From: JAJDUF01 sp965214295 | GTDB lineage: Bacteria > Chloroflexota > UBA11872 > UBA12225 > JAJDUF01 | Assembly (NCBI GenBank): GCA_965214295.1 | Contig: OZ243944.1 | Span: 3,038,001-3,102,000, forward strand | DNA length: 64,000 nt | Direction: 5' to 3' | In this document: in pieces, positions 1 to 8,240 of the stretch | Position numbering within the stretch: position 1 is the stretch's first letter | How the letters are laid out: each line of letters begins with the position of its first letter | The notes under the pieces: model-generated | What the model was told of the DNA's origin: nothing | The model's database searches: none | Seen by the model: the letters and a program-made list of their open reading frames with translations, nothing else | Translations under genes and position numbers: made by a program

Positions 1-1
1 T

Positions 2-139
2 GTGATCTTGGGCCAGATCGCGGGTCAGGTCGCGTATGGTGTCGTGTATGGGATCATCACCGGAATTGTGCTGGTGCAGCTGTTACGCCAGCGTGCGGCC
101 GGCGCCGATGACGCCACGACTGCCTCGGCAAGGACGTAG
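2..139 (+). CDS. C-terminal end of an unidentified membrane protein (partial)
   Basis: An open frame enters from the left edge and stops at TAG 137-139, giving 45 residues. The visible part is one hydrophobic, glycine-spaced helix (residues about 8-28) followed by a short polar tail containing RQR. This looks like the last transmembrane segment and cytoplasmic tail of an integral membrane protein. The family cannot be named because the start lies outside the window. Confidence 0.45.
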   Translation: MILGQIAGQVAYGVVYGIITGIVLVQLLRQRAAGADDATTASART

Positions 140-140
140 A

Positions 141-163
141 CTCCCGCTTGTGCGGGGATGACG
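141..163. repeat. REP-like palindrome, degenerate copy
   Basis: CTCCCGC, a TTGT loop and GCGGGGATGAC form a short hairpin between the first two genes. It belongs to the dispersed family with arms GTCATTCCCGC / GCGGGAATGAC described at 14864. Confidence 0.55.
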
Positions 164-176
164 GGATGGATGGGAC

Positions 177-1070
177 ATGATTATTGACTTTCATCAGCAC
201 ATTATCGTGACGCAGACCTCGAACCCGGCGACCCACCGCACGGCCGAGCACGTCATCGCCCATCTGCGCCATCACGGCGGCGGCAAGGCGATCATTCTGC
301 CCAATGACCGCGGGGAGAGCGTCGCGCCGTCGTTCGAGGGGCAAGGCGCCTCGGAATTCGACACGGAGCTGGCGCTGGATGCCTGGCGGCGGTGGCCAGA
401 GGAGATCGTGCCGTTCTGTCACGTCAATCCGCTGCGCTACGATGCGCTGGATGCCATCCGGCGCTACCACCGGGCCGGCGCGCGGGGGTTTGGGGAGCAC
501 AAGGTACGGCTGGCGTTCGACCACCCGGCTTGTCTGCCCATCTATCGGCTCTGTGGTGAGCTGGGGTTGCCGGTGCTGATCCACTTCCAATACGGGGTGT
601 ATAGCTACAACTTCGAGGCGGCCGAGGCCGTCTTCCGCGCCTGCCCGCAGACGACGTTCATCGGGCACGCGCAGGCGTGGTGGGCCAACGTCAGCGCCGC
701 GGTGCGGAGCGACTATGACGCGGCGGACTTTGTGAGCTATCCACCGGGGCCGGTTGTCCGCGGTGGGCTGACCGACCGCTGGTTGGAGGAATACCCGAAC
801 GTCTACGCGGACCTATCGGCCGGCTCGGGCTGGAATGCACTCACCCGTGACCCGGAGTTCGGCCCGGACTTCGTGCGGCGGCATCGGTCGAAGCTCTTAT
901 GGGCTACCGACTGCTACTGCCGTGACGGGCAGGGAGCCATGCCCGGGGGCCACTCCCAAGAGTGCTTTGCCGCGCGCACACTGCCGTGGCTCCGGGAGCA
1001 TTGCGCGTCCGAGGACCACTACGCCGACATTACCTACCGCAACGCCGCCCGCCTGCTGGCGCTGGCCTAG
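177..1070 (+). CDS. Amidohydrolase-2 family metal-dependent hydrolase
   Basis: This 297-residue protein has the form of a TIM-barrel amidohydrolase of the ACMSD/amidohydrolase-2 type. Visible metal-site candidates are the HxH pair H6/H8 near the N-terminus, H136 in IHFQYG, H164 in FIGHAQ and D245 in LLWATDCY. Length matches the family. Members hydrolyse or decarboxylate small cyclic or carboxylic compounds, and the substrate cannot be read from the sequence. The ATG has only a weak upstream purine run. It stands alone, followed by a repeat-rich ORF. Confidence 0.8.
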   Translation: MIIDFHQHIIVTQTSNPATHRTAEHVIAHLRHHGGGKAIILPNDRGESVAPSFEGQGASEFDTELALDAWRRWPEEIVPFCHVNPLRYDALDAIRRYHRAGARGFGEHKVRLAFDHPACLPIYRLCGELGLPVLIHFQYGVYSYNFEAAEAVFRACPQTTFIGHAQAWWANVSAAVRSDYDAADFVSYPPGPVVRGGLTDRWLEEYPNVYADLSAGSGWNALTRDPEFGPDFVRRHRSKLLWATDCYCRDGQGAMPGGHSQECFAARTLPWLREHCASEDHYADITYRNAARLLALA

Positions 1071-1139
1071 AGCGGCGAACACCCCCCGTTGTCATTCCCC
1101 CCACCGGCCCGATATGTCCCCCTTGACGGAGGTTGGCGT

Positions 1140-1904
1140 ATGCATGACGAGTCTGGAGCGCACGTAGCCCCAGGTGGGAGCCGTCTTGGCAGCATGCCGG
1201 CCGACAGCGGTGGCGTAGCCACCCCGCCGAGGGCACCGGGTCCTGACGTACCCCTGGCCCCTACGGCCAGGGCGCCGGGTCAGGACTGTCTGAGTGCCGC
1301 CCCGAGGGCACCGGGTCATGCACACACCCCCGGCGCGCCAGCGTCTGCGCCGGAGCATGGCCGTCTGAGTGCCGCCTGGCGCGCACCGGGTCATGAGCGA
1401 CCCCTCGCCGCGCCGCGGACGGTGGACTACCACTGGTCCGGCACCCGGCACCGGTGGGTGCCGGCGCCGGGCCGATTTCCCACCGCGCTGCGGGCAGCGG
1501 GGCATGGCCGCCTGAGTGCCGCACTATTACCGGCACCGGGTCCTGACGTACCCCTGGCCGTCACGGCCGGGGCGCCGGGTCAGGATCGTCTGCGTGCCGC
1601 GCTCGCCCCCGCGTCGGTCCACGCCGGTCCCCACGTCACGCCCTCGCCGCCGCCGGGTCACGACTGCTCCCGTCGCGCCCCCGCTGGCGCCGAGCCACGC
1701 CCAACCTCCGTCACCCACCCCACCACGCTCGTCCACGGCTGGTACGCCCCGACGTTCACCCCCGAGGAGGTGCAGCAGTTCATCCGAGCGGACGCCGCAG
1801 CGGCACTATGGCAGCTATTCGACGCAGCGGCCGCCTGCGTCGCAGACCCACCGGCCCCCCTCGCCCCGGCCGCGCCGCATGCCAGCAAGGAGTGTGACCC
1901 ATGA
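1140..1904 (+). CDS. Pro/Ala/Gly-rich repeat protein of unknown function
   Basis: The 254-residue frame starts at an ATG seven bases after a perfect GGAGG (1128-1132), which argues for translation. The first 190 residues are low-complexity, built from APGPDVPLA, APGQD and GHGRLSAA motifs. A 70-bp unit (1231-1300) recurs exactly 300 bp later (1531-1600) at about 62 of 70 identities. Only the last ~55 residues (HGWYAPTFTPEEVQQF onward) look like ordinary protein. A related DNA fragment lies in the non-coding stretch near 14.94-15.0 kb. It may be a decaying gene or a repeat field carrying a frame. No function assigned. Confidence 0.4.
   Translation: MHDESGAHVAPGGSRLGSMPADSGGVATPPRAPGPDVPLAPTARAPGQDCLSAAPRAPGHAHTPGAPASAPEHGRLSAAWRAPGHERPLAAPRTVDYHWSGTRHRWVPAPGRFPTALRAAGHGRLSAALLPAPGPDVPLAVTAGAPGQDRLRAALAPASVHAGPHVTPSPPPGHDCSRRAPAGAEPRPTSVTHPTTLVHGWYAPTFTPEEVQQFIRADAAAALWQLFDAAAACVADPPAPLAPAAPHASKECDP
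1231..1600. repeat. Direct repeat, two ~70-bp units 300 bp apart
   Basis: Units 1231-1300 and 1531-1600 both contain GCACCGGGTCCTGACGTACC and GGCGCCGGGTCAGGA. The 300-bp spacing is a multiple of three, so the encoded protein segment also repeats. Confidence 0.75.
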
Positions 1905-1966
1905 TCCCGGCGTAGGGGCGCTTGCAACCGCTGCTGCGCCCGTCCCCCCACCACACGGGGAGAGCC

Positions 1967-2057
1967 GTCATTCCCGCTTGCGCGGGAATCCACGCCCCCG
2001 CCACCTGACCAGGGTAGTACGGGCCACACGCCGTAGGGGCAACCCTGGTGGTTGCCC
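1967..2057. repeat. Cluster of two palindromic repeats
   Basis: 1967-1992 is a REP-like copy with ATTCCCGC, loop TTGC and GCGGGAAT. 2037-2057 is a different hairpin, GGGCAACC, loop CTGGT, GGTTGCCC. They fill the gap between two convergent genes and could act as bidirectional terminators. Confidence 0.7.
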
Positions 2058-2064
2058 TCGCCCC

Positions 2065-2487
2065 CTAGCCCGGCACCACGGCGAGGGCGCTGATCTCGAC
2101 CAGCCAGTCGGGCGCGGCGAAGTCGCTGATCTCGACCATCGTCGCGGTCGGATACGGCTGCTGCAGAACCTCGGCGCGTACCTTGGTCACGAGCGGGCGG
2201 TGATTGATGTCGCGCAGGTACAGGGTCATCTCGGCGAGGTGCTCCAGCCCGCCGCCGGCCGCCGCCAAGAGCGCTTGGATATTGGCGAACACCTGCCGCA
2301 CCTGGGACTCCGGGTCGTCCACGCCTACTACCTGTCCCGCGTCGTCGGTCGGTCCCTGGCCGGAAACGAACACAAGCTGCCCCACTCCTGGCAGAGGCAA
2401 CGCGAGGGCCTGGGAGTATTGGGCGCCCGGGGTGGCTACCTGGTCGGTGAGCACCGGCCGCAGGAGTGAGCTGTGCGCTGTGGACAT
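2065..2487 (-). CDS. RidA family (YjgF/YER057c/UK114) protein
   Basis: The 140-residue protein has the RidA fold signatures: YSQALALP, a central LVFVSGQGP strand, QVFANIQALLAAAG, and a C-terminal PTATMVEISDFA. RidA enzymes deaminate reactive enamine/imine intermediates made by PLP enzymes. I chose the internal ATG at 2487, which follows AGGAG by nine bases, over the ATG at 2526, which has no SD. It lies 57 bp downstream of the ceramidase-like gene on the same strand, at the end of a run that includes three PLP aminotransferases. A RidA beside PLP enzymes makes sense, though the pairing is inference. Confidence 0.85.
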   Translation of the reverse strand: MSTAHSSLLRPVLTDQVATPGAQYSQALALPLPGVGQLVFVSGQGPTDDAGQVVGVDDPESQVRQVFANIQALLAAAGGGLEHLAEMTLYLRDINHRPLVTKVRAEVLQQPYPTATMVEISDFAAPDWLVEISALAVVPG

Positions 2488-2544
2488 GGAAGTCGTCTCC
2501 TCTCGGATCAACGGGAGTTGTGCCATGTCTGGGTAAGCCGGGCA

Positions 2545-3942
2545 CTATCCCTGTGCTTGGACAATCTCCTGGGCCAGCGCCAGCGCGGTATCAATCAGCA
2601 CCGCCTCCGCTTCGGGGGCAAAGGCCGCCGGGCGGCGATAGCCGGTGTAGGCGGTGGACGGCTCGTAGCCGCGCTCGAAGATCGTGCTGGCCGTGCAGAG
2701 GTAGCCCACGTTGCCGTTGGTGTAGCCCAGGGTCAGAACCTGCTCGCCCTGCTCCGGTCGCGCGAGGCCCAAGTCCGCAAAGCCGCGCTCGATGGACAGC
2801 CCGATCTCCAGCTGCGTCTCGCCCGGTGTCGTCACCAGCCAATGGGGGCCTAACCGCATGACCTGCACTTCGGCCGTGTCCGCTGCCGGGAGGCTGCCGT
2901 CTCGTTCCAGGTGATCCAGCATGACGGTGGCCCAGCCACTCCGCCGCTCCGCCGCCGCTGCCGCCCGCAACGCGGCTGCGCTGGGGAGGGGGCCGTAGGG
3001 TAGTGAGACCTCGCGCCGGGCGACGGCAATTGCCCTGACCGGCTCGCTGACGACGCGCTCCGCCGTCTGCACCACCTCCGACCCCAAGAGGCGGCCGAGC
3101 ACCAGTAGCTCGTGGTCCGTGGCGCCGCGGAAGCTCTCGTCGGGCCGCAGGAGATGCGGCCGGATGTTGCCGAAGCAGCCGGGTAGGAAGAGGGCGCGCG
3201 TTCCGGGGCCACCGTTGGCCTGGTAGACGCCTTCGACGACGCGCCGCGCGGACCCGGGGTAATCGGCGCTGAAGCGGTAGTTGTCACCGCCCAAAGTGGT
3301 CGCGTGGCAGACGTAGGAGAAGAGTACGGCGAGCGGGTCGCTTTGCGGCAACGGCCGCCCGCCCAGCGTACCGGGCGGCGCCGGCGCCGGGGCGGGATCA
3401 ATCCGCAGCACTCGCACCCGCTTATCTACCACCCCCTGCCGGTTGGGCCGCATCGCCGTGTTGCCGTCCGGCGTGCGGAGACGGCGGTTGACGTTGATGT
3501 CTACCACGCCCTCGCCCACGCCCAGCGTGACCGGCTGCATGGCGCGGCTGGCCTCGCCCACGACCGTACCGAGCGTCTGCTCCAGCGTGCGTTGATACTC
3601 GTCATCGTCCGGTAGGTGACTCAGCCGTTGGACCGAGGGGCTGGCGTGCGTGTGCGAGCAGGCAACCATGATATTGGCCGCCGGCACGCCGCTGGCCGCC
3701 GCGGCGTTGGCCCGGATACGGTGAACCGAGGCACACTCCGGGCCGTCGTAAGCGTACTCCAGCCCGATGAGATCGGCCGTGACGATGGCGGCCTGTGTGT
3801 TTCCGTCGGCGAAGACGATGGCGCGAGCCTCCAAGGGATCGAGGGTCCCCGTTGACGGACCGCGATCATAGCCCTGCAGCTGCATCGGCCGCTCCGGAGT
3901 GATGGTCGCGGCGGCGGTGCCGGCGCTTAACGTCATTGCCAT
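2545..3942 (-). CDS. Neutral/alkaline ceramidase N-terminal domain-like protein
   Basis: 465 residues resembling the N-terminal catalytic domain of neutral/alkaline non-lysosomal ceramidase. Visible are the opening TAAATITP and GYDRG motifs, the metal-binding ACSHTHASP segment (about residues 94-102) and a later FLPGCFGNIRP segment. Bacterial members outside true ceramidases are often single-domain and of unknown substrate, so I do not claim ceramide hydrolysis. No signal peptide is visible. It precedes ridA and is separated from the aminotransferase genes by the MITE-like element at 4020-4165. Confidence 0.75.
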   Translation of the reverse strand: MAMTLSAGTAAATITPERPMQLQGYDRGPSTGTLDPLEARAIVFADGNTQAAIVTADLIGLEYAYDGPECASVHRIRANAAAASGVPAANIMVACSHTHASPSVQRLSHLPDDDEYQRTLEQTLGTVVGEASRAMQPVTLGVGEGVVDINVNRRLRTPDGNTAMRPNRQGVVDKRVRVLRIDPAPAPAPPGTLGGRPLPQSDPLAVLFSYVCHATTLGGDNYRFSADYPGSARRVVEGVYQANGGPGTRALFLPGCFGNIRPHLLRPDESFRGATDHELLVLGRLLGSEVVQTAERVVSEPVRAIAVARREVSLPYGPLPSAAALRAAAAAERRSGWATVMLDHLERDGSLPAADTAEVQVMRLGPHWLVTTPGETQLEIGLSIERGFADLGLARPEQGEQVLTLGYTNGNVGYLCTASTIFERGYEPSTAYTGYRRPAAFAPEAEAVLIDTALALAQEIVQAQG

Positions 3943-4019
3943 TGTGCGTCTCCTTTCCTCGCCATCTTATTGTGTCATCCCCGCGGCAGCCAGCGCCCCT
4001 GCCCTGGATTCCCGCTTGC

Positions 4020-4165
4020 GGAGACCTTTGCATAACTCGTCATTCCCGCCTCACTACCGTCATTCCCGCGAAAGCGGGAATCTAAAAAATCGGCCCTCCC
4101 AGGTTGACAAGCGGCAAGTCACTGCCATCCCAGCACTCCATCCAGGTGGTTATGCAAAGGTCTCC
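4020..4165. mobile_element. MITE-like element with 17-bp terminal inverted repeats
   Basis: GGAGACCTTTGCATAAC (4020-4036) is exactly complementary to GTTATGCAAAGGTCTCC (4149-4165). The 112-bp interior encodes nothing and carries one half and one full REP-like hairpin (4059-4082). Length, perfect terminal repeats and absence of a transposase fit a non-autonomous element mobilised in trans. No clear target duplication is seen; the flanks resemble two halves of another REP hairpin. Confidence 0.7.
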
Positions 4166-4197
4166 TTTCGCAGGGTGGCGGGAAATGTCGAGCGGGC

Positions 4198-5487
4198 CTA
4201 ACGTTGCGCCAAGGCGCCGGCCTGGGCAGCGACCTTGCGGAACGCCTGAGCGTACTGGTCGATCAGGTCATCCGCCGGGCGGGTGAGTGACGGCAGGGTG
4301 ATCGTGTTGTAGGGCACCTCCGGGTCCTCGGTCACGGGCAGCGTGCCCGGCCCGTACTGGGGCCGCTCGTCCGGCGCATGGGTACGCACGACGTCCCAGA
4401 GCAGATCACCGGTCCCGGCCGCATTGCCGGCAAAGACCGGATGCTGGTGCAAGGGTCGCAGCGTCCCGGCCGATCCCACCCGTGCGCCCTCCGCTTGCAG
4501 CGCCTCGACCAGCGTAGTGCGATCAATGCCACCCAGTTCGGCGGGAGCAAAGCGCACCCAGCCGCGGTGGAACGGCGATTCCACGTAGTCGGGGACCTCG
4601 GGAGGTGAGAAGCCGCCGATCTCGGCAATCGCCTGTCCCAGCCGCTCGGCGTTCTGCCGGCGCACGCGGAAGCGTTCGTCCCAATGGCGCATCTGCACGA
4701 CCCCGATGGCCGCGCTGATCGTGGCGATGCGGTATTTCTCGCCAAAGCAGAAGCTCGCCACGGCGCGGTACCGCTCGTCCGGCAGGTCGTCGAGCCGCTC
4801 GTAGTGGCCGAGGATGGCGGCGCGTTGATAATACTCCGGGTCGCTAGTGAGGAACATCCCGCCCTCGCCAGCGGAGGTGAGCTTGCCCACCTGGAAGCTG
4901 ATGCCCGCGGCATCCCCCAAGGTGCCGCACATGCGGCCGCGGTGCAGCGTGCCCTGCGAGACGCAATTATCCTCGACGACCTTGAGGTCGTGCCGGCGGG
5001 CCACGGCGAGCAGTGCGTCCATGTCCACGGGCATCCCGTCCCAATGCACGACGACGATGGCTTTCGTCCGCGGCGTGATCCGGCGCTCCACGTCGTCGGG
5101 AGCCAGGGTCAGGGTGTTGGGATTTACGTCGGCAAACACCGGCACGGCGCCGCAGCCGATGATCGGCACACAGCTATAGGGGTGGGTGGCCGACTGCACG
5201 ATCACCTCATCGCCAGGGCCTACGCCGACGGCGAACAGGGCCGCATGCAGCGCCGACGTGCCGTTGGGATGAGCCAGCGCATACGGCACGCCCCAGCGCT
5301 CGGCGATGGCGCGCTCCAGCTCATAGATCGGGCCACCCGGCTCCGAGCCGCCGGAAGTCCGGCGATCACGGATCAGCGCCGTAACCGCCTCGATCTCCTC
5401 ATCGCCGTAGATCGGCCATTCCGTGTAGTAGTCGTGGTCAATGGTGACGGCGGGACTGCCACCTAGGAGAGCCAACTGCTCCGTCAT
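4198..5487 (-). CDS. DegT/DnrJ/EryC1/StrS family aminotransferase (copy 1)
   Basis: 429-residue PLP enzyme of fold type I. The Schiff-base lysine is K202 in ISFQVGKLTSAGEGG, and the Asp pairing the pyridine nitrogen is D173 in VVEDNCV. The family usually transaminates keto-sugars or cyclitols, or dehydrates them. I chose the ATG at 5487, nine bases after AGGTG, over the in-frame GTG at 5499. It is the last of three tandem paralogs, closest to copy 2 (shared VEDNCVSQGTLHRGRMCGTL). Substrate unknown; no sugar-nucleotide genes are nearby. Confidence 0.87.
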   Translation of the reverse strand: MTEQLALLGGSPAVTIDHDYYTEWPIYGDEEIEAVTALIRDRRTSGGSEPGGPIYELERAIAERWGVPYALAHPNGTSALHAALFAVGVGPGDEVIVQSATHPYSCVPIIGCGAVPVFADVNPNTLTLAPDDVERRITPRTKAIVVVHWDGMPVDMDALLAVARRHDLKVVEDNCVSQGTLHRGRMCGTLGDAAGISFQVGKLTSAGEGGMFLTSDPEYYQRAAILGHYERLDDLPDERYRAVASFCFGEKYRIATISAAIGVVQMRHWDERFRVRRQNAERLGQAIAEIGGFSPPEVPDYVESPFHRGWVRFAPAELGGIDRTTLVEALQAEGARVGSAGTLRPLHQHPVFAGNAAGTGDLLWDVVRTHAPDERPQYGPGTLPVTEDPEVPYNTITLPSLTRPADDLIDQYAQAFRKVAAQAGALAQR

Positions 5488-5527
5488 GCTTCTTATCACC
5501 TCATGCCTTACGCGCGTTACGTGCCCC

Positions 5528-6847
5528 TCAGCGGCCCATCAGCGCGTCGGCTTGGGCCGCGACCTTGCGGAAGGCCGTAGCGTACCGGTCAATCAGCTCC
5601 TCTGCCGGGCGAGTGAACGCCGGTAGCTGGAGCGTATTATGGGGCACCTCCAGGTCCTCTGTCACCGGCAAGGTGCCCGGCCCGTATCGAGGCCGTTCCT
5701 GGACGGCTGCGCCTAGCGCCTCCCAGAGGAGGTCGCCGGCGCCGGCCGCATTGCCGGCAAAGACCGGGTGCAAGTGCAACGCCCGCACCTGGTCGGTGTG
5801 CGGGATGCGGCTGGCCCGGGTGGCCGGATTGCCGACCTGCGCGCCCTCGGCCTGCAGCGCCGCAAGCAAGGTCTCGCGGTCGATGCCGCCTAGCTCGGCG
5901 GGAGCAAAGCGCACCCAGCCCTGGTGGTACGGCGATTCCACGTAGTCGGGGACGTGACGGAAGGAAAAGCCGCCGACTTCCTCGATGGCCTGCCCCAGCC
6001 GCTCGGCGTTCCGCTTGCGTAGCGCCATGTGCGCGTCCCAGTGACGCATTTGGACGGCCCCGATGGCTGCCGTGATCGTGGCGATCCGGTACTTCTCGCC
6101 AAACGCAAAGCCGGAGACTGTGCGGTACTGCGGGTCGGGCAGGTCGCGGAGCCGCTCGTAGTGGCCACGGCTCGCAGCCCGCTGATACACCTCCGGGTCG
6201 TCGGTAAAGAAGACCCCGCCCTCGCCAGCGGAGGTGAGCTTGCCATCTTGGAGGCTGATCGCGCCAGCGTCGGCGAGCGTGCCGCACATGCGGCCGCGGT
6301 GTAGTGTGCCTTGCGATACACAGTTGTCTTCGACGACCCGGAGATGATGACGCCGGGCGATATCGAGCAGCGTATCCATATCGGCGGGCATGCCGCTCCA
6401 ATGCACCACCAGGATGGCTTTCGTGCGCGGCGTGATCCGGCGCTCGACATCCGCGGGGTCGAGCAGGCGCGTGTGCGGGTCTACGTCGGCAAAGACGGGC
6501 ACGGCGCCGCAGCCGACGATGGGGATGCAGCTAAACGGATGCGTGGCCGACTGCACGATGACTTCATCGCCCGAGGTGACCCCGACGCCGAACAGCGCGG
6601 CGTGCAGGGCTGCCGTCCCGCTGTGATGGGTCAGCACGTACCGCACGCCCCACCGCTGGGCGATGGCCTGCTCTAGCTGGGCAACCGGCCCGGCCGGGTC
6701 GTAGTGGGCGCTGGAGAGCCGGGAGCCGCGGATCAGCGCGCTGACGGTTTCTACTTCTTCTTCGGTGTAAATCGGCCACTGCAGGTAGTGCGTCTGCTCC
6801 TGGGTGATCGCCGGGCTACCACCTAGGAGCGCCAACCGCTCGCTCAT
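5528..6847 (-). CDS. DegT/DnrJ/EryC1/StrS family aminotransferase (copy 2)
   Basis: 439 residues, closely similar to copy 1 along its length, with the PLP lysine K203 in the GKLTSAGEGG motif and D174 in VVEDNCV. It lies 40 bp upstream of copy 1 and 38 bp downstream of copy 3, consistent with one transcript. A short insertion near residue 345 (PATRASRIPHTDQV) is absent from copy 1. The sharing of nearly all active-site segments points to recent duplication. Confidence 0.87.
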   Translation of the reverse strand: MSERLALLGGSPAITQEQTHYLQWPIYTEEEVETVSALIRGSRLSSAHYDPAGPVAQLEQAIAQRWGVRYVLTHHSGTAALHAALFGVGVTSGDEVIVQSATHPFSCIPIVGCGAVPVFADVDPHTRLLDPADVERRITPRTKAILVVHWSGMPADMDTLLDIARRHHLRVVEDNCVSQGTLHRGRMCGTLADAGAISLQDGKLTSAGEGGVFFTDDPEVYQRAASRGHYERLRDLPDPQYRTVSGFAFGEKYRIATITAAIGAVQMRHWDAHMALRKRNAERLGQAIEEVGGFSFRHVPDYVESPYHQGWVRFAPAELGGIDRETLLAALQAEGAQVGNPATRASRIPHTDQVRALHLHPVFAGNAAGAGDLLWEALGAAVQERPRYGPGTLPVTEDLEVPHNTLQLPAFTRPAEELIDRYATAFRKVAAQADALMGR

Positions 6848-6885
6848 GGCTCTCTCCCGCCTGTGGGCGGCGCTGTCCGCGTGCT

Positions 6886-8157
6886 CTACAACAGCTCGCC
6901 GGCATTGGCGGCTACCTTACGGAACGCCGCGACGTACTGGTCGAGCAGCTCTGGAGTGGGCTGCGTCAACCGGGGTAGCGACACGCGATTGACGGGTGGA
7001 TCTTCCGTGATTGGCAGTGTGCCGGGGCCGTACTCGACATGGGCCGCGGCCGCGGCATTGGCCGGGTGCTCGAAGGCCCAATGCTTGCGCTCGACAAAGA
7101 GTGGCTGCGCGTGGAGGCCGCCGCGGTGGCGCAGCCGCGTACTCGTGCCCAAACGGGCGCCTTCGGCCCGTAACGCTGCGGTGAAGCGATCAGCGGGCAG
7201 GCCGCCAAGCTCGTCCGGGTCGTAGATCATGAAGGGCGAGCGGTAGTAGACACGCTCGACGTGATCGGGCATCGGTGGCACCGAGAAGCCGGGAATCTCG
7301 CTTACCTGGTCGTAGAGATACTGGATGCCGGCGTTGCGCCGGGCGTTGCGGGCGTCGAGCTTGGCCAAGGCCACACGGCCGATGGCCGCATGGAGCGGGC
7401 TAATGCGGTACTTGAAGCCGAAGCCGGTATGCTGGAACCGCTGGTCCTCCTCGCGGTCGAGGTCTTTGATCCGCTCGTAATGTCCCAGCAACACCGCGCG
7501 GTCGTAGTATTCCCGTTCGTTGGTGGCGAACAAGCCGCCCTCGCCCGAGGGCATGACCTTGCTGGTCTGCATGGAAAAGCCGGCCACGTCGCCCCACGAC
7601 CCGATTTTGCGGCCGCGGTAGCTGGACCCGTGCGCGTGCGAGGCATCCTCGATCAGCTTGAGGCCGTACCGCCGCGCCAAGCTGGCAAAGCCGTCCATAT
7701 CGCAGGGCATCCCGCCGCGGTGACAGATCACGATGGCCTTGGTGCGCGGCGTGATGCGGCCCTCCGCCGCTGCGGGATCGAGGTTCAGGAACACCGGCTC
7801 CACGTCCGCAAAGACGGGAATGGCCCCTACGGTGAGGACCGGTACCGCGGTGGCCCAGTAGCTCGTGGCCGGGCAGATGACCTCGTCACCGGGGCCGATA
7901 CCCAAAGCAAAGGCGCAGGCATGGAGCGCCGCCGTGCCGTTGTTGTGGGCCAGGACGTGCTTCACGCCGATATAGGCGGCGAACTCCGCTTCCAATTCGT
8001 CGCGGATAGGGTGATTCGACCATTCGCCGCTGCCGGCTACTTCGGCAACGGCAGCAAGCTCTTCCTGCTCGACCAGCGGCCACTTTGTGGCCTCGGCCTG
8101 ATTGAGCGTGATGGCGGGAGCGCCACCGAGCAGCGCGAGTGTCGTTGTTGCGGTCAT
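6886..8157 (-). CDS. DegT/DnrJ/EryC1/StrS family aminotransferase (copy 3)
   Basis: 423 residues, the most divergent of the three paralogs. The PLP lysine is K200 in FSMQTSKVMPSGEGG and the cofactor Asp is D171 in LIEDASHAHG. Around these, EDASHAHGS and ICHRGGMPCDMD are closer to canonical sugar aminotransferases than copies 1 and 2. It follows the AAC(3)-like gene by 83 bp on the same strand. Three PLP enzymes in a row suggest a pathway acting on several related keto substrates, or subfunctionalised duplicates. Confidence 0.87.
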   Translation of the reverse strand: MTATTTLALLGGAPAITLNQAEATKWPLVEQEELAAVAEVAGSGEWSNHPIRDELEAEFAAYIGVKHVLAHNNGTAALHACAFALGIGPGDEVICPATSYWATAVPVLTVGAIPVFADVEPVFLNLDPAAAEGRITPRTKAIVICHRGGMPCDMDGFASLARRYGLKLIEDASHAHGSSYRGRKIGSWGDVAGFSMQTSKVMPSGEGGLFATNEREYYDRAVLLGHYERIKDLDREEDQRFQHTGFGFKYRISPLHAAIGRVALAKLDARNARRNAGIQYLYDQVSEIPGFSVPPMPDHVERVYYRSPFMIYDPDELGGLPADRFTAALRAEGARLGTSTRLRHRGGLHAQPLFVERKHWAFEHPANAAAAAHVEYGPGTLPITEDPPVNRVSLPRLTQPTPELLDQYVAAFRKVAANAGELL

Positions 8158-8240
8158 TTTTCCCCCAGTCCGTTTGCGACAAGATGGTACACCGATCTCC
8201 GGAGCATGGCCAGAGTCAGTGGCTCATGGCTGGTGTGCCG

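Noticed and set aside
1516..2469. Plus-strand frame across the repeats and ridA
   Set aside because: Low-complexity Arg/Pro-rich over the repeat region, then antisense to ridA.
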